Positions 17,598-26,028 of a stretch of 64,000 nt of DNA are shown here, piece after piece (the first letter of the stretch is position 1; every line of letters begins with the position of its first letter). The notes under the pieces were generated by a model. That model was not told the origin of the DNA and did no database searches. It saw only the letters and a list, made by a program, of their open reading frames with translations. The stretch is from contig NZ_SZZH01000005.1 of the NCBI RefSeq assembly GCF_005298075.1, forward strand, positions 1-64,000. Reading direction: 5' to 3'. Both the position numbers and the translations under genes were made by a program. Origin of the DNA: Nakamurella flava (GTDB lineage: Bacteria > Actinomycetota > Actinomycetes > Mycobacteriales > Nakamurellaceae).

Positions 17598-18509
17598 ATG
17601 AGCGACCAGCAGATCGACCAGTACACGATGCAGGACCCGACCACCCTCTACGCCGACCGCAAGCCGGACGAGCAGTACCTGGAGGGCGCCGGGACGGACG
17701 CCGAACTCGCCCGGAACGTCCCCGCCGACCACGGCGAGCAGTCCTACCGGGGCTCGGGTCGACTGGCCGGACGTAAGGCCCTGGTGACCGGCGGCGACTC
17801 CGGCATCGGCGCGGCCGTGGCCATCGCCTTCGCCCGGGAGGGCGCCGACGTCGCCATCTCCTACCTGGCCGAGGAGGAGCAGGACGCGCAGCGCATCGTC
17901 GGCCTGATCGAGGACGCCGGGCGAAAGGCGGTGGCCCTGCCCGGCGACATCACGTCGCGCCACTGGTGCGAGGAGCTGGTGGCCAAGGCCGTCGCCGGCC
18001 TGGGCGGTCTGGACATCCTGGTCAACAACGCCGGCAAGCAGCAGAACGTCGACTCGATCACCGATCTGGACGACGACGAGTTCGACGAGACGTTCAAGAC
18101 CAACGTCTACGCGACCTACCGCATCACCAAGGCGGCGGTCCCCCACCTGCCGCCGGGCTCGACGATCATCAACACCACCTCGATCCAGGCGTACGCACCG
18201 TCGCCGAACCTGGTGCACTACGCCGCGACCAAGGCCACCGTGAACAACCTGGCCAAGGGTCTGGCCGCGCAGCTGGCGCCGAAGGGCATCCGGGTCAATG
18301 CCGTCGCCCCGGGTCCGATCTGGACGCCGCTGCAGCCGGCCGGCGGGCAGGCACCCGAGGACCTGCCGTCGGCCGGCGAGCAGACCTATCTCGGGCGCTG
18401 GGGGCAGCCGGCCGAACTCGCCCCGGCGTTCGTCTTCCTGGCCAGCGGTGAGTCCTCGTACGTGGTGGGAGCCACGCTGCACGTCGACGGCGGGATGCCG
18501 ACGCCCTGA
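17598..18509 (+). CDS. short-chain dehydrogenase of the general-stress (YdaD/YghA) type
   Basis: A 303-residue SDR oxidoreductase with the long N-terminal extension (about 50 residues, DPTTLYADRKPDEQYL) seen in the stress-related YdaD/YghA group. TGGDSGIGAAVA is the cofactor motif, NNAGKQQ the structural motif, with catalytic Ser in NTTSIQAY and Tyr/Lys in YAATKATVNNLAKGLAA. The C-terminus ends VVGATLHVDGGMPTP as in the family. No ribosome site is obvious; TATTCG and TACGAC lie just upstream, so a short leader or leaderless start is possible. It is probably independent of the preceding TetR target. Substrate unknown. Confidence 0.88.
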   Translation: MSDQQIDQYTMQDPTTLYADRKPDEQYLEGAGTDAELARNVPADHGEQSYRGSGRLAGRKALVTGGDSGIGAAVAIAFAREGADVAISYLAEEEQDAQRIVGLIEDAGRKAVALPGDITSRHWCEELVAKAVAGLGGLDILVNNAGKQQNVDSITDLDDDEFDETFKTNVYATYRITKAAVPHLPPGSTIINTTSIQAYAPSPNLVHYAATKATVNNLAKGLAAQLAPKGIRVNAVAPGPIWTPLQPAGGQAPEDLPSAGEQTYLGRWGQPAELAPAFVFLASGESSYVVGATLHVDGGMPTP

Positions 18510-18571
18510 CGTCGTCCGGCCCCGACCCGGCCGGCCGGCACCCCGGTCGTCGCCCGGCCGTCGGGATCGGG

Positions 18572-19321
18572 ATGATCTCCGCCATGAAGCCCGAGTCCCT
18601 GCTCGCCCAGATCACCGACGACGCCGACCTGATGGTCGCCGCCGCCCAGCGAGCCGGGTGGGATGCGCGGGTGCCCGGCCTGGAGTGGGACGTCCGCACG
18701 GTGGTCACCCACACCGGCGCGGTGCACCGGTGGTCGGCCGACGTCGTGCGCCGAGCCCTGCCCACCAACGAGACCGGTGGCAGCAGTGCGTTCTGGCCCG
18801 ACGGCCTGCCGGACGCCGAGCTGCCGGGCTGGATCCGGGACGGCGCGCACGCACTGACGACACTGCTGGGCCAGGTCACCGACGGTCTGGCCTGCTTCAC
18901 GTTCCTGCCCGGGGTGCCGCCGCGCCGGTTCTGGATCCACCGCCAGGCCCACGAGACCGCCGTCCACCGGCTCGATGTCGAGCTGGCGGGCGGCGGTCCG
19001 GTCACTGCGTTCGCCCCGCAGTTCGCGCAGGACGGGTTGACCGAGCTGGTCGGTGGGTTCGCCACCGAACCCGGCTTCGCGACGTCCCGGCCCGGGAGGT
19101 TGCTGCTGGCCTGCACCGACGGCCCGTCCTGGCTCGTCGAGTTCGGCGGCGAGCGGACCCGGACGACGGGAGACGTCCCGGCCGACACGAAGGCCGACGC
19201 CGTGGTCGGCGGGGACAGCGACGCCCTCTACCGCTGGGTCTGGAACCGGCCGTCGCCGGCGGCGGTCGAGTCCGGGGATCCGGGCACTCTCGCGAGCTGG
19301 CGGGCGGTCCGGATCCTGTGA
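18572..19321 (+). CDS. maleylpyruvate isomerase-family, mycothiol-dependent-type protein
   Basis: About 250 residues with an N-terminal DinB-like four-helix domain (metal-binding type, LEWDVRTVVTHTGAVHRW at about residues 38-55; HETAVHRLDVELA later) and a C-terminal small domain. This is the actinobacterial family named after mycothiol-dependent maleylpyruvate isomerase, and its presence supports an actinobacterial host. A second ATG at 18584 is an equally good start. No aromatic-degradation genes adjoin, so the actual reaction is unknown; thiol transfer in detoxification is a common guess. Confidence 0.75.
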   Translation: MISAMKPESLLAQITDDADLMVAAAQRAGWDARVPGLEWDVRTVVTHTGAVHRWSADVVRRALPTNETGGSSAFWPDGLPDAELPGWIRDGAHALTTLLGQVTDGLACFTFLPGVPPRRFWIHRQAHETAVHRLDVELAGGGPVTAFAPQFAQDGLTELVGGFATEPGFATSRPGRLLLACTDGPSWLVEFGGERTRTTGDVPADTKADAVVGGDSDALYRWVWNRPSPAAVESGDPGTLASWRAVRIL

Positions 19322-19346
19322 CGGTGCTGCGCACGCGGGCCGTCGG

Positions 19347-19652
19347 TCAGCCGGCCGCCGGGGTCCGGGCCTGGCCGGGGTAGAGCAGGGATCGGACCCC
19401 GAGGATGCCGGCCCGCTCGTCCTCGGACAGCCCGCCCCACACCCCGAAGGATTCGCAGACGGACAGCGCGTGGGCGCGGCACTGGGCGATGACCGGGCAC
19501 TCGCCGCAGATCTGCTTGGCCTGCGAGATACGTTGCGCGCGATACGGATTGCGTTCCCGATCGGGGTGGAAGAACACCTCGACGTCCATGCCCCGACAGG
19601 CCGCCTGCAGCTGCCACTCCCAGGCGACCGCCACTGGTCGCGGACGTTCCAT
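19347..19652 (-). CDS. WhiB-family iron-sulfur regulator
   Basis: A 101-residue WhiB-like transcription factor, a family restricted to actinobacteria and their phages. The [4Fe-4S]-binding cysteines are in AACRGMD, ICGECPVIAQC and the WhiB spacing is intact, followed by the turn FGVWGGLSEDERAG. The WQLQAACRGMD...FFHPDRERNP start resembles the WhiB3/WhiD branch. The ATG at 19652 is chosen because AAGGGA precedes it by about nine bases; two upstream ATGs in frame would give an atypical extension. It probably interacts with a sigma factor to control a redox or developmental regulon. Confidence 0.9.
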   Translation of the reverse strand: MERPRPVAVAWEWQLQAACRGMDVEVFFHPDRERNPYRAQRISQAKQICGECPVIAQCRAHALSVCESFGVWGGLSEDERAGILGVRSLLYPGQARTPAAG

Positions 19653-19747
19653 GTCGACCCATCCCTTCTGCATCACAGAATGCATCTTCCGTATTGCGGA
19701 ACTGAGATAATATCGCCCGGGTCGGCTCACGGATATGCCCGCGGTGG

Positions 19748-19772
19748 TCCCCGGACCAGATATATCCGGGGA
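19748..19772 (-). terminator. hairpin between aquaporin and whiB-like genes
   Basis: An 8-bp stem (TCCCCGGA at 19748-19755 with TCCGGGGA at 19765-19772) and nine-base AT-rich loop, 16 bases beyond the aquaporin stop. It could terminate the aquaporin message, but there is no U-tract, so this is tentative. Confidence 0.35.
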
Positions 19773-19787
19773 TCCGCCACCGGCGTC

Positions 19788-20531
19788 TCAGCGGCGGGTG
19801 AGCTCCGGTTCCGCAGCCCCGACGGCCCCGGTGACGAACCGGTACGACAGGCCGGCGACGGCCGCACCCAGCAGCGGCGCCAACCAGAAAAGCCACAGCT
19901 GCGACAGACTCTCGCCGCCGGCGAACAGCGCGGGACCGGTCGACCGGGCCGGGTTCACCGACCCGTTGGTGACCGGGATGGCGACGAGGAGGATCACCGT
20001 CAGGGTGAAGCCGATGGCCAGCGGCCCGAAACCCTTTTCCGCACGGGTGTCCGTGACCGAGAGGATGACGAAGACGAACAGCGCGGTGAGCAGCACCTCG
20101 ACGATCAGTCCGGACAGCAGCGAGAAGCCGCCCGGCGAATTGCTGCCAAACCCGTTGGTCGCGAAAGCCCCCGGCCCGCTGGGCGTCTCGAATCCGTTCC
20201 GGCCGCGGGCCACGACGGAGAGCAGTCCGGCCGCGACGACGGCCCCGACCACCTGGGTGAGGACGTACGGCGCGACGTCCTTGGCCGCGAACCGACGACC
20301 CAGCCAGAGACCGACGGTGACGGCCGGGTTGAAGTGCCCGCCGGAGATGTGCCCGACCGCGTACGCCATGGTCAGCACGGCGAGACCGAAGGCCAGCGCG
20401 ACCCCGAGATAGCCGATGCCGACGCCGGGTTCACCGTCCACCTTGGCCGCGAGGACGGCCGCACCACAGCCCATGAACACCAGCCAGAACGTTCCGATGA
20501 ACTCGGCGGCCAGACGGTTTCCTAGTTTCAC
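19788..20531 (-). CDS. aquaporin Z-like water channel
   Basis: A 247-residue major intrinsic protein in the cytoplasmic membrane. Both half-helix signatures are present: [10 protein letters not shown] near residue 65 and [15 protein letters not shown] near 190, and the N-terminal [19 protein letters not shown] is typical of AqpZ. Six membrane helices are visible. A longer than usual loop (about residues 112-135) rich in Gly/Asn sits between helices three and four. Selectivity-filter residues are consistent with water rather than glycerol (the second NPA is followed by ARS). Monocistronic, divergent from the alpha-glucosidase gene. Confidence 0.9.
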   Translation of the reverse strand: MKLGNRLAAEFIGTFWLVFMGCGAAVLAAKVDGEPGVGIGYLGVALAFGLAVLTMAYAVGHISGGHFNPAVTVGLWLGRRFAAKDVAPYVLTQVVGAVVAAGLLSVVARGRNGFETPSGPGAFATNGFGSNSPGGFSLLSGLIVEVLLTALFVFVILSVTDTRAEKGFGPLAIGFTLTVILLVAIPVTNGSVNPARSTGPALFAGGESLSQLWLFWLAPLLGAAVAGLSYRFVTGAVGAAEPELTRR

Positions 20532-20753
20532 GATTCCTCTTCATCCTGTGCGCAGCCGGCGACCGGACGGCCGCCGGGCTCGCCCGTACCCCCCGGCCGG
20601 CTCGACGACGCGAGCGCCGTCGGGGGGACGGGCACCGGTCCCCGACTTTCGGGGACACGTGAGTTGGACACCGGATCGGCGACGGACTCACACCCGGTTT
20701 CGTCGTCTCGTTCGGCACGATTGAGCAGGGTCCCGCGCGGAAACAGTGCTCCG

Positions 20754-22469
20754 GTGAACCATCCGCGGCAGCCACCGACGACCGATCCCCAGTGGTGGCG
20801 CACCGCGGTCGTCTACCAGGTGCTGCTGCGCAGCTTCGCCGACGGGGACGGCGACGGGGTGGGCGACCTCGCCGGGCTGCGGGCGCGGCTGGGCCACCTG
20901 GCCGCCCTGGACGTCGACGCCGTCTGGGTCAACCCCTGGTACCCGTCACCGATGGTCGACGCCGGGTACGACGTCAGCGACTACCGCGCCGTCGATCCCC
21001 GCTACGGCGATCTCGACCAGGCCCGGCAGTTCGTGACCGAGGCCCATGCGGTCGGCATGCGGGTGCTGCTCGACATCGTGCCCAACCACACCTCCGATGC
21101 GCACCCCTGGTTCCAGGCGGCCCTGGCCGGTGACCCGGACACCCGGGCCCGGTACCTGTTCCGTCCCGGCCGCGGTGCGCGCGGCGAGCTGCCGCCCAAC
21201 GACTGGGAGAGCTCGTTCCGCGGCCCGGCGTGGACCCGTACGACCGACCCAATGACCGGCGAACCCGGCGAGTGGTACCTGCATCTGTTCTCCCCCGCCC
21301 AGCCCGACCTGGACTGGACGAACCCGCAGGTGCACGTCGAACTGCTGGACGTCCTGCGGTTCTGGTTCGACCTCGGCGTGGACGGTTTTCGCGTCGACGT
21401 GGCCCACGGTCTGGCCAAGGCCCACGGACTACCCGATGCGCTGGGCGCCGACCGCCGCACCGAGGCCCACCCCGGCTGGGACCAGGACGACGTGCACGAG
21501 GTCTACCGGGCGTGGCGGGCGCTCGCCGATTCCTACGACCCGCCGCGCGTCTTCGTGGCCGAGGCGTGGGTGGGGCGCCGGGAACGGCTACCGCTGTACG
21601 TGCGGCCGGACGAGCTGCACGCCGCCTTCGCCTTCGAGCCGTTGCACGTGGCCTGGCGGGAGGGGCCCTGGCGTCGGGTCATCGAACGGGAGCTGGCGTT
21701 CTCGGACCTGACCGGGGCGCCGAGTTCGTGGGTGCTGACCAACCACGACGTGGTCCGTCAGGTGACCCGCTACTCGCGGGAGCAGCCCCCCGAGAAGGGC
21801 GGCAACGAGTGGGAACGGGCCCGCTGGCCGCATTCCCGCCCCGACTACCGGCTCGGCCGGAACCGGGCCCGGGCCGCGCACCTGCTGGTGGCGGCGCTAC
21901 CCGGCGTCCTCTACCTCTACCTCGGAGAGGAACTGGGCCTGCCGGAGGTCGAGGACCTCCCCGCGCGGGCCCGGGTCGACCCGATCTTCCACCGCTCCGG
22001 CGGCACCGACCCCGGGCGGGACGGCTGCCGCGTCCCGCTGCCCTGGGTGGCCGGCGCCGCGTCGGCCGGCTTCTCCCCGGCCGTGCGCGCCGACGGGTCA
22101 GCCCCTGCCGACCCGTGGCTGCCGCAGCCGCCCGGCTGGGACGATCTGGCCGCCTCGGAGCAGGAGTCGGACCCGGACTCGATGCTCGCGCTGTACCGGA
22201 CGTCATTGGCGCTGCGCCGCAAATGGTGGGCCGACGCCGGCCCGGTGACCTGGGAGGGGACCGCGCCGTCCGGCGTGCTGGCCTTCCGGCGATCCACCCG
22301 CGACGGCGACCTGCACTGCTGGGTCACCTTCGACGACGGCACCCGACTGCCGGCCGGCGCGCAGATCGTGCTGGCCTCGCGCCCGGGCCTGGGCGCCCCG
22401 CCCGGCGACGCCTGGCCGGATGGTGCGGCCGTCCCGCCCGACACCACGGTCTGGTGGCGTCGGCCGTGA
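20754..22469 (+). CDS. GH13 alpha-glucosidase-like glycoside hydrolase
   Basis: About 571 residues, an alpha-amylase-superfamily enzyme that cleaves (or transfers) alpha-glucosyl units of short malto-oligosaccharides. All four GH13 regions are present: DIVPNHTS, GFRVDVAHG (nucleophile Asp), FVAEAW (acid/base Glu) and LTNHDVV. The segment WWRTAVVYQVLLRSFADGDGDGVGDLAG at the N-terminus is typical of oligo-1,6-/alpha-glucosidases. No signal peptide, so it is cytoplasmic. The GTG at 20754 is proposed because homology begins there; an ATG at 20664 would add a 30-residue unstructured stretch. Substrate (maltose, trehalose-like or isomaltose) cannot be set from sequence. Confidence 0.85.
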   Translation: MNHPRQPPTTDPQWWRTAVVYQVLLRSFADGDGDGVGDLAGLRARLGHLAALDVDAVWVNPWYPSPMVDAGYDVSDYRAVDPRYGDLDQARQFVTEAHAVGMRVLLDIVPNHTSDAHPWFQAALAGDPDTRARYLFRPGRGARGELPPNDWESSFRGPAWTRTTDPMTGEPGEWYLHLFSPAQPDLDWTNPQVHVELLDVLRFWFDLGVDGFRVDVAHGLAKAHGLPDALGADRRTEAHPGWDQDDVHEVYRAWRALADSYDPPRVFVAEAWVGRRERLPLYVRPDELHAAFAFEPLHVAWREGPWRRVIERELAFSDLTGAPSSWVLTNHDVVRQVTRYSREQPPEKGGNEWERARWPHSRPDYRLGRNRARAAHLLVAALPGVLYLYLGEELGLPEVEDLPARARVDPIFHRSGGTDPGRDGCRVPLPWVAGAASAGFSPAVRADGSAPADPWLPQPPGWDDLAASEQESDPDSMLALYRTSLALRRKWWADAGPVTWEGTAPSGVLAFRRSTRDGDLHCWVTFDDGTRLPAGAQIVLASRPGLGAPPGDAWPDGAAVPPDTTVWWRRP

Positions 22470-22478
22470 CCGCCCGGC

Positions 22479-23228
22479 TCACCGCAGCCGGAACAGCCGT
22501 TCCGGCCGACCCGCACCGTACTTCAGGCTGACCACGACCGCCCCGGTGCGCTCCAGGTATTCCAGGTACCGCCGGGCGCTGACCCGGGACAGGCCGATCC
22601 GTTCCGCGACCTGGCTGGCCGACAGCGCCTCGTCGCGGGTGAGCAGGCTGCGCACCGCGCCCACCGTCTCCGGGCTGAGCCCCTTGGGCACCGGTTGCTC
22701 GGCCGCACCGCCGGCCGGGGTGACGCCGAAGAGCCGGTCGACGTGCTGCTGCTCGATCTGCAGATCGACCCGGGCCGCCTCGTCCAGCAGCCGACGGGTC
22801 TGCCGGAAGTGCTCGAGCCGCTCGCCCAGGGCGTCGTACTCGAACGGCTTGATCAGGTAGGACACCGCACCGCCCTGCACCGCGGCCCGGACGGTGTCCA
22901 GTTCGCGGGCCGCGGACACCACGATGATGTCGACCTGGGGGAACTCGGCCCGCACCCGGCGCAGCACGTCGATGCCGCTCATGTCGGGCAGGTAGACGTC
23001 CAGCAACAGCAGGTCCGGACGGAGGGTGGCGACCGCGGCCAGGGCCTCCGCGCCGGTGTGGACCGTGGCCACCACCTCGAAACCGGGCCGGCCGCCCAGG
23101 TAACGCGTGTGGATGCGGGCGACCATGAAGTCGTCGTCGACGACCACCACGGAGTACGTCGGACCGGCATCTGCTGCGGGACCGCCGGCCGGCGGGTCGT
23201 CATCGACCACCCGGTCATTCTGACCCAT
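22479..23228 (-). CDS. response regulator of the CitB/DcuR type
   Basis: A 249-residue two-component regulator. The receiver domain (about residues 24-140) has VVVVDDDFMV, phospho-acceptor Asp in LLLDVYLPDMSG and Lys in SYLIKPFEY. The C-terminal DNA-binding domain (about 185-249) contains LSASQVAERIGLSRVSARRYLEYLERTGAV, the arrangement of the CitB/DcuR/DctR family. Its start overlaps the end of the sensor kinase gene by 14 bases, so the pair is coupled. It should regulate uptake or metabolism of a di- or tricarboxylate, perhaps through the divergent TctC-like gene. Confidence 0.9.
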   Translation of the reverse strand: MGQNDRVVDDDPPAGGPAADAGPTYSVVVVDDDFMVARIHTRYLGGRPGFEVVATVHTGAEALAAVATLRPDLLLLDVYLPDMSGIDVLRRVRAEFPQVDIIVVSAARELDTVRAAVQGGAVSYLIKPFEYDALGERLEHFRQTRRLLDEAARVDLQIEQQHVDRLFGVTPAGGAAEQPVPKGLSPETVGAVRSLLTRDEALSASQVAERIGLSRVSARRYLEYLERTGAVVVSLKYGAGRPERLFRLR

Positions 23229-24939
23229 GCGCCACCTCGCCCCACGGCCCGGCGGGTGCGGCGGCCGACGGAGGCGAACCGGCCGGCGCCCCCGCGGCCG
23301 GGCGTCGGCGCGGCACCACCGCGGTGAACGACGCACCGGGGGTGGGTGGCGCTCCCGCGGCCACGCCCACCGAGCCACCGCGGTCCTGACAGACCCGACG
23401 GACCAGCGACAGACCGACGCCGCGACCGCCCACCACGGCGGCCGACTTGGTCGAGAACCCGCGGTCGAAGATGCGGTCGGCCGCCCCCTGGGCCAGCCCG
23501 GGGCCGCTGTCGGCGACGACCACCCGCACGACGTGGTCGTCCGCGGTGATCTCGACCTGCACGACGGCCTCGGCGACGTCGGCGACCGCGTCGAACGCGT
23601 TGTCGACGAGGTTGCCCAGCACGGTCGCGACGTCCGTCGACAGCTCGTGCGGCAGCCGCGGGCACCGGGACGCCGGCAGCAGATCCAGCCGGATCAGCCG
23701 CTCCGCGGCCAGGCTCGACTTGGCCCCGAGCAGCGCGGCCACCGCCGGATCCTCCACCAGGGCGGCGATCTGCTCGTCCGCCTCGGCCCGGCGGCGGGCC
23801 AGACCGGCGACGTACTCGCGGGCCTCGTCGTACTCGCCGAGCTGCAGCAGCCCCGAGATGACGTGCAACTGGTTGTCGAACTCGTGGGTCTGGGCCCGCA
23901 ACGAGTCCGTCGCGTTGCGGGTCGCGCCCAGTTGCCGCTGCACGGCGATCAACTCGGACCGGTCCCGCAGGGTGAGCACGCTGCCCCAGCGGGACGATTC
24001 CTGCTCACCGCCAGTCGTTCTCGACCGGGCGCCGCGGGCGGCCCGGCGGTTGACGACGAGCACCCGGTCGCCGTGGACGACCACGAGGTCGTTGCCGGCC
24101 CGGGCGCCGGTGACCACGTCGTGCAGGTCGGCGGGCAGCTCGAGATCGTCGACGCGGCGGCCCACCACGTCGGCCGGCAGGTCCAGCAGCTCGCGGGCAC
24201 CGTCGTTGGCCACCGTCACCGTGCCGTCCGGGTCCACCCCGAGGACGCCCTCGCGGATCCCGTACAGCACCGCCTCCCGCTGGTCGGCCAACCCGGCGAT
24301 CTCGGCCGGTTCCAGGCCGTGCGTCTGCCGTTTGATCCGGCGGGCCAGCAGCAGCGACCCGGCCACCCCGGCCGCCGCGGCCAGCGCGATGAGGCCGAGC
24401 AGTTCGGGGACGCCGGCGACCAGCAGGCTCCAGGTGCCCGGGTACTCCTCGGCCACCAGAGCCAGTCCGATGACCGAACCGTCCTCGGCGTAGATCGGGG
24501 CCGCCGCGGCCAGCAGCTGGGGTCCGTCGAGCGTGACGTCGCCGTCCCACGACCGTCCGGACCAGACGCGACTGTCCGGCAGGGTCAGCTCGGTGCCGAC
24601 GAGGGAGGGGTCGGTGCCGGCGACCACCTGGCGCCCGGGGTCGGCCAGCAGGACGAGCGAGGCCCCCGACTGGATGCGGACCGACTCGGCCACCGGGGCG
24701 AGCTGACCGGCCGGGTCGGGCACCGAGAAGCCCGCCCGCACCAGGGGATTCGCCGCCAGGTTCTCGGCCGCCCCGAGCACCCGGCTGCCACTGGAGTCGG
24801 CGAACTGGGCCACGGCCTGGCGCACCGAGACCAACCCGGCCACCGCCAGCACCAGCGCGATCACCACCAACTGCAGGACGAGGAACGTGCCGGCCAGGGT
24901 TCGTGGGAGCGCGCGGCGCCAGGACAACCGCGTCGCCAT
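23215..24939 (-). CDS. sensor histidine kinase of the CitA/DcuS type
   Basis: A 574-residue membrane sensor. TM1 spans about residues 17-39, an extracytoplasmic PDC-like ligand domain about 40-180 (with the characteristic APIYAEDGSVIGLALV end), TM2 about 183-205, a cytoplasmic PAS domain about 215-330, then the H-box THEFDNQLHVISGLLQLGEYDEA (His near 350), N-box LGNLVDNAFDAV and G-boxes DSGPGLAQG and VVGGRGVGLSLVRR. The HEFxNxLH form is diagnostic for the citrate/C4-dicarboxylate sensor group. The start at 24939 has GGGAGG upstream. It is transcribed away from the TctC-like gene, whose protein might deliver ligand to it. Confidence 0.92.
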   Translation of the reverse strand: MATRLSWRRALPRTLAGTFLVLQLVVIALVLAVAGLVSVRQAVAQFADSSGSRVLGAAENLAANPLVRAGFSVPDPAGQLAPVAESVRIQSGASLVLLADPGRQVVAGTDPSLVGTELTLPDSRVWSGRSWDGDVTLDGPQLLAAAAPIYAEDGSVIGLALVAEEYPGTWSLLVAGVPELLGLIALAAAAGVAGSLLLARRIKRQTHGLEPAEIAGLADQREAVLYGIREGVLGVDPDGTVTVANDGARELLDLPADVVGRRVDDLELPADLHDVVTGARAGNDLVVVHGDRVLVVNRRAARGARSRTTGGEQESSRWGSVLTLRDRSELIAVQRQLGATRNATDSLRAQTHEFDNQLHVISGLLQLGEYDEAREYVAGLARRRAEADEQIAALVEDPAVAALLGAKSSLAAERLIRLDLLPASRCPRLPHELSTDVATVLGNLVDNAFDAVADVAEAVVQVEITADDHVVRVVVADSGPGLAQGAADRIFDRGFSTKSAAVVGGRGVGLSLVRRVCQDRGGSVGVAAGAPPTPGASFTAVVPRRRPAAGAPAGSPPSAAAPAGPWGEVAHGSE

Positions 24940-25020
24940 CGCCGCCTCCCTCGCCGCCCGATCGGCACGGCGGCCCGTCGCAGGGACGCGCCGTCGCCGC
25001 CGTCCGGAGATAGTGGACGG

Positions 25021-26025
25021 GTGAGTCCACCGTCGCCGGCCGGCCCGTCCGGGAAGCATCCCACCCGACGGCGGATGCGGCGGTTCGCCGTGCTGCTGGC
25101 GGTCCTGCTGTCCGTTGCCGGCGGATGCGCGACCGACGCCTACCCGCCGTTGCGGATCCTGGTGCCCAGCAACGCCGGCGGCGGCTACGACGTCACCGCG
25201 CGGATCGCCGCGGAACTGCTGGACTCCGAGGGCATCGTCGACCACCCCGAGGTGTTCAACGTGGCCGGCGGTGGCGGCGCCGTGGGCCTGACCCGGATGG
25301 TGCAGGAGTCCGGGAACAGCGACCTGCTCATGCTCATGGGTCTGGGGGTGGTGGCCGCCAGCATCACCGGTAACAGCCCCGCCCGGGTCACCCGGGTGGT
25401 GCCGATCGCCCGGCTGATCACCGAACCCGAGGTCGTCCTGGTCCGGGCCGCCTCGCCGTACCGGACGCTCGACGAGCTCGTGGCCGACTGGCGGCTGCGC
25501 GGCGCCGGCCTGCGCATCGGCGGCGGCTCCATCCCCGGCGGCACCGACAACCTCATGCTGCTGCAGCTGGCCCGGGCGGCCGGCATCCCGGCCACGGATG
25601 TCGGCTACGTGCCGCACGAGGGCGGCGGCCAACTGCTGCCCGCGCTGCTCGACGGGTCGATCGACGCCGCCGTGTCCGGCCCGCGGGAGGTCCTCGAGCA
25701 GGTCCGTTCCGGGCAACTACGGGTGCTGGCCACCTCGGGGACGCAGCGGCTGTCGTCCGTCGACGCCCCGACGCTGCGGGAGGCCGGCTACGACGTGGCG
25801 TTCACGAACTGGCGGGGCGTGGTGGCGCCGCCGGGCATTCCGCAGGCCACCCGGCAGCGGTTCGTCGCGCTGTTCACCAACCTGCACTCCTCCCCCGGCT
25901 GGCAGCAGCAGCTGGCCGAGAACGGTTGGCAGGACGCGTTCCTCACCGGCACCGAGTTCGGTGACTTCCTCACCGACCAGGACGCGGCGGTGCGACGCGA
26001 ACTGCAGGAGCTGGGGCTGGCCTGA
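25021..26025 (+). CDS. TctC-family solute-binding lipoprotein (Bug type)
   Basis: A 334-residue extracytoplasmic binding protein of the tripartite tricarboxylate transporter family. The signal peptide ends in LSVAGGC (Cys36, lipobox-like). The mature part has the Bug-fold sequence LRILVPSNAGGGYDVTARIAAELL, GLTRMVQ, GGSIPGGTDNLML and VGYVPHEGGGQLLPALLDGSIDAAVSG. The GTG start at 25021 has GGAG ten bases upstream. No TctA or TctB membrane genes lie in the window, so it is an orphan; it sits 81 bases from the divergent CitA-type sensor. In Bordetella a Bug protein acts as a ligand-presenting partner for a sensor kinase, and a similar role is plausible here. Confidence 0.87.
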   Translation: MSPPSPAGPSGKHPTRRRMRRFAVLLAVLLSVAGGCATDAYPPLRILVPSNAGGGYDVTARIAAELLDSEGIVDHPEVFNVAGGGGAVGLTRMVQESGNSDLLMLMGLGVVAASITGNSPARVTRVVPIARLITEPEVVLVRAASPYRTLDELVADWRLRGAGLRIGGGSIPGGTDNLMLLQLARAAGIPATDVGYVPHEGGGQLLPALLDGSIDAAVSGPREVLEQVRSGQLRVLATSGTQRLSSVDAPTLREAGYDVAFTNWRGVVAPPGIPQATRQRFVALFTNLHSSPGWQQQLAENGWQDAFLTGTEFGDFLTDQDAAVRRELQELGLA

Positions 26026-26028
26026 GGG

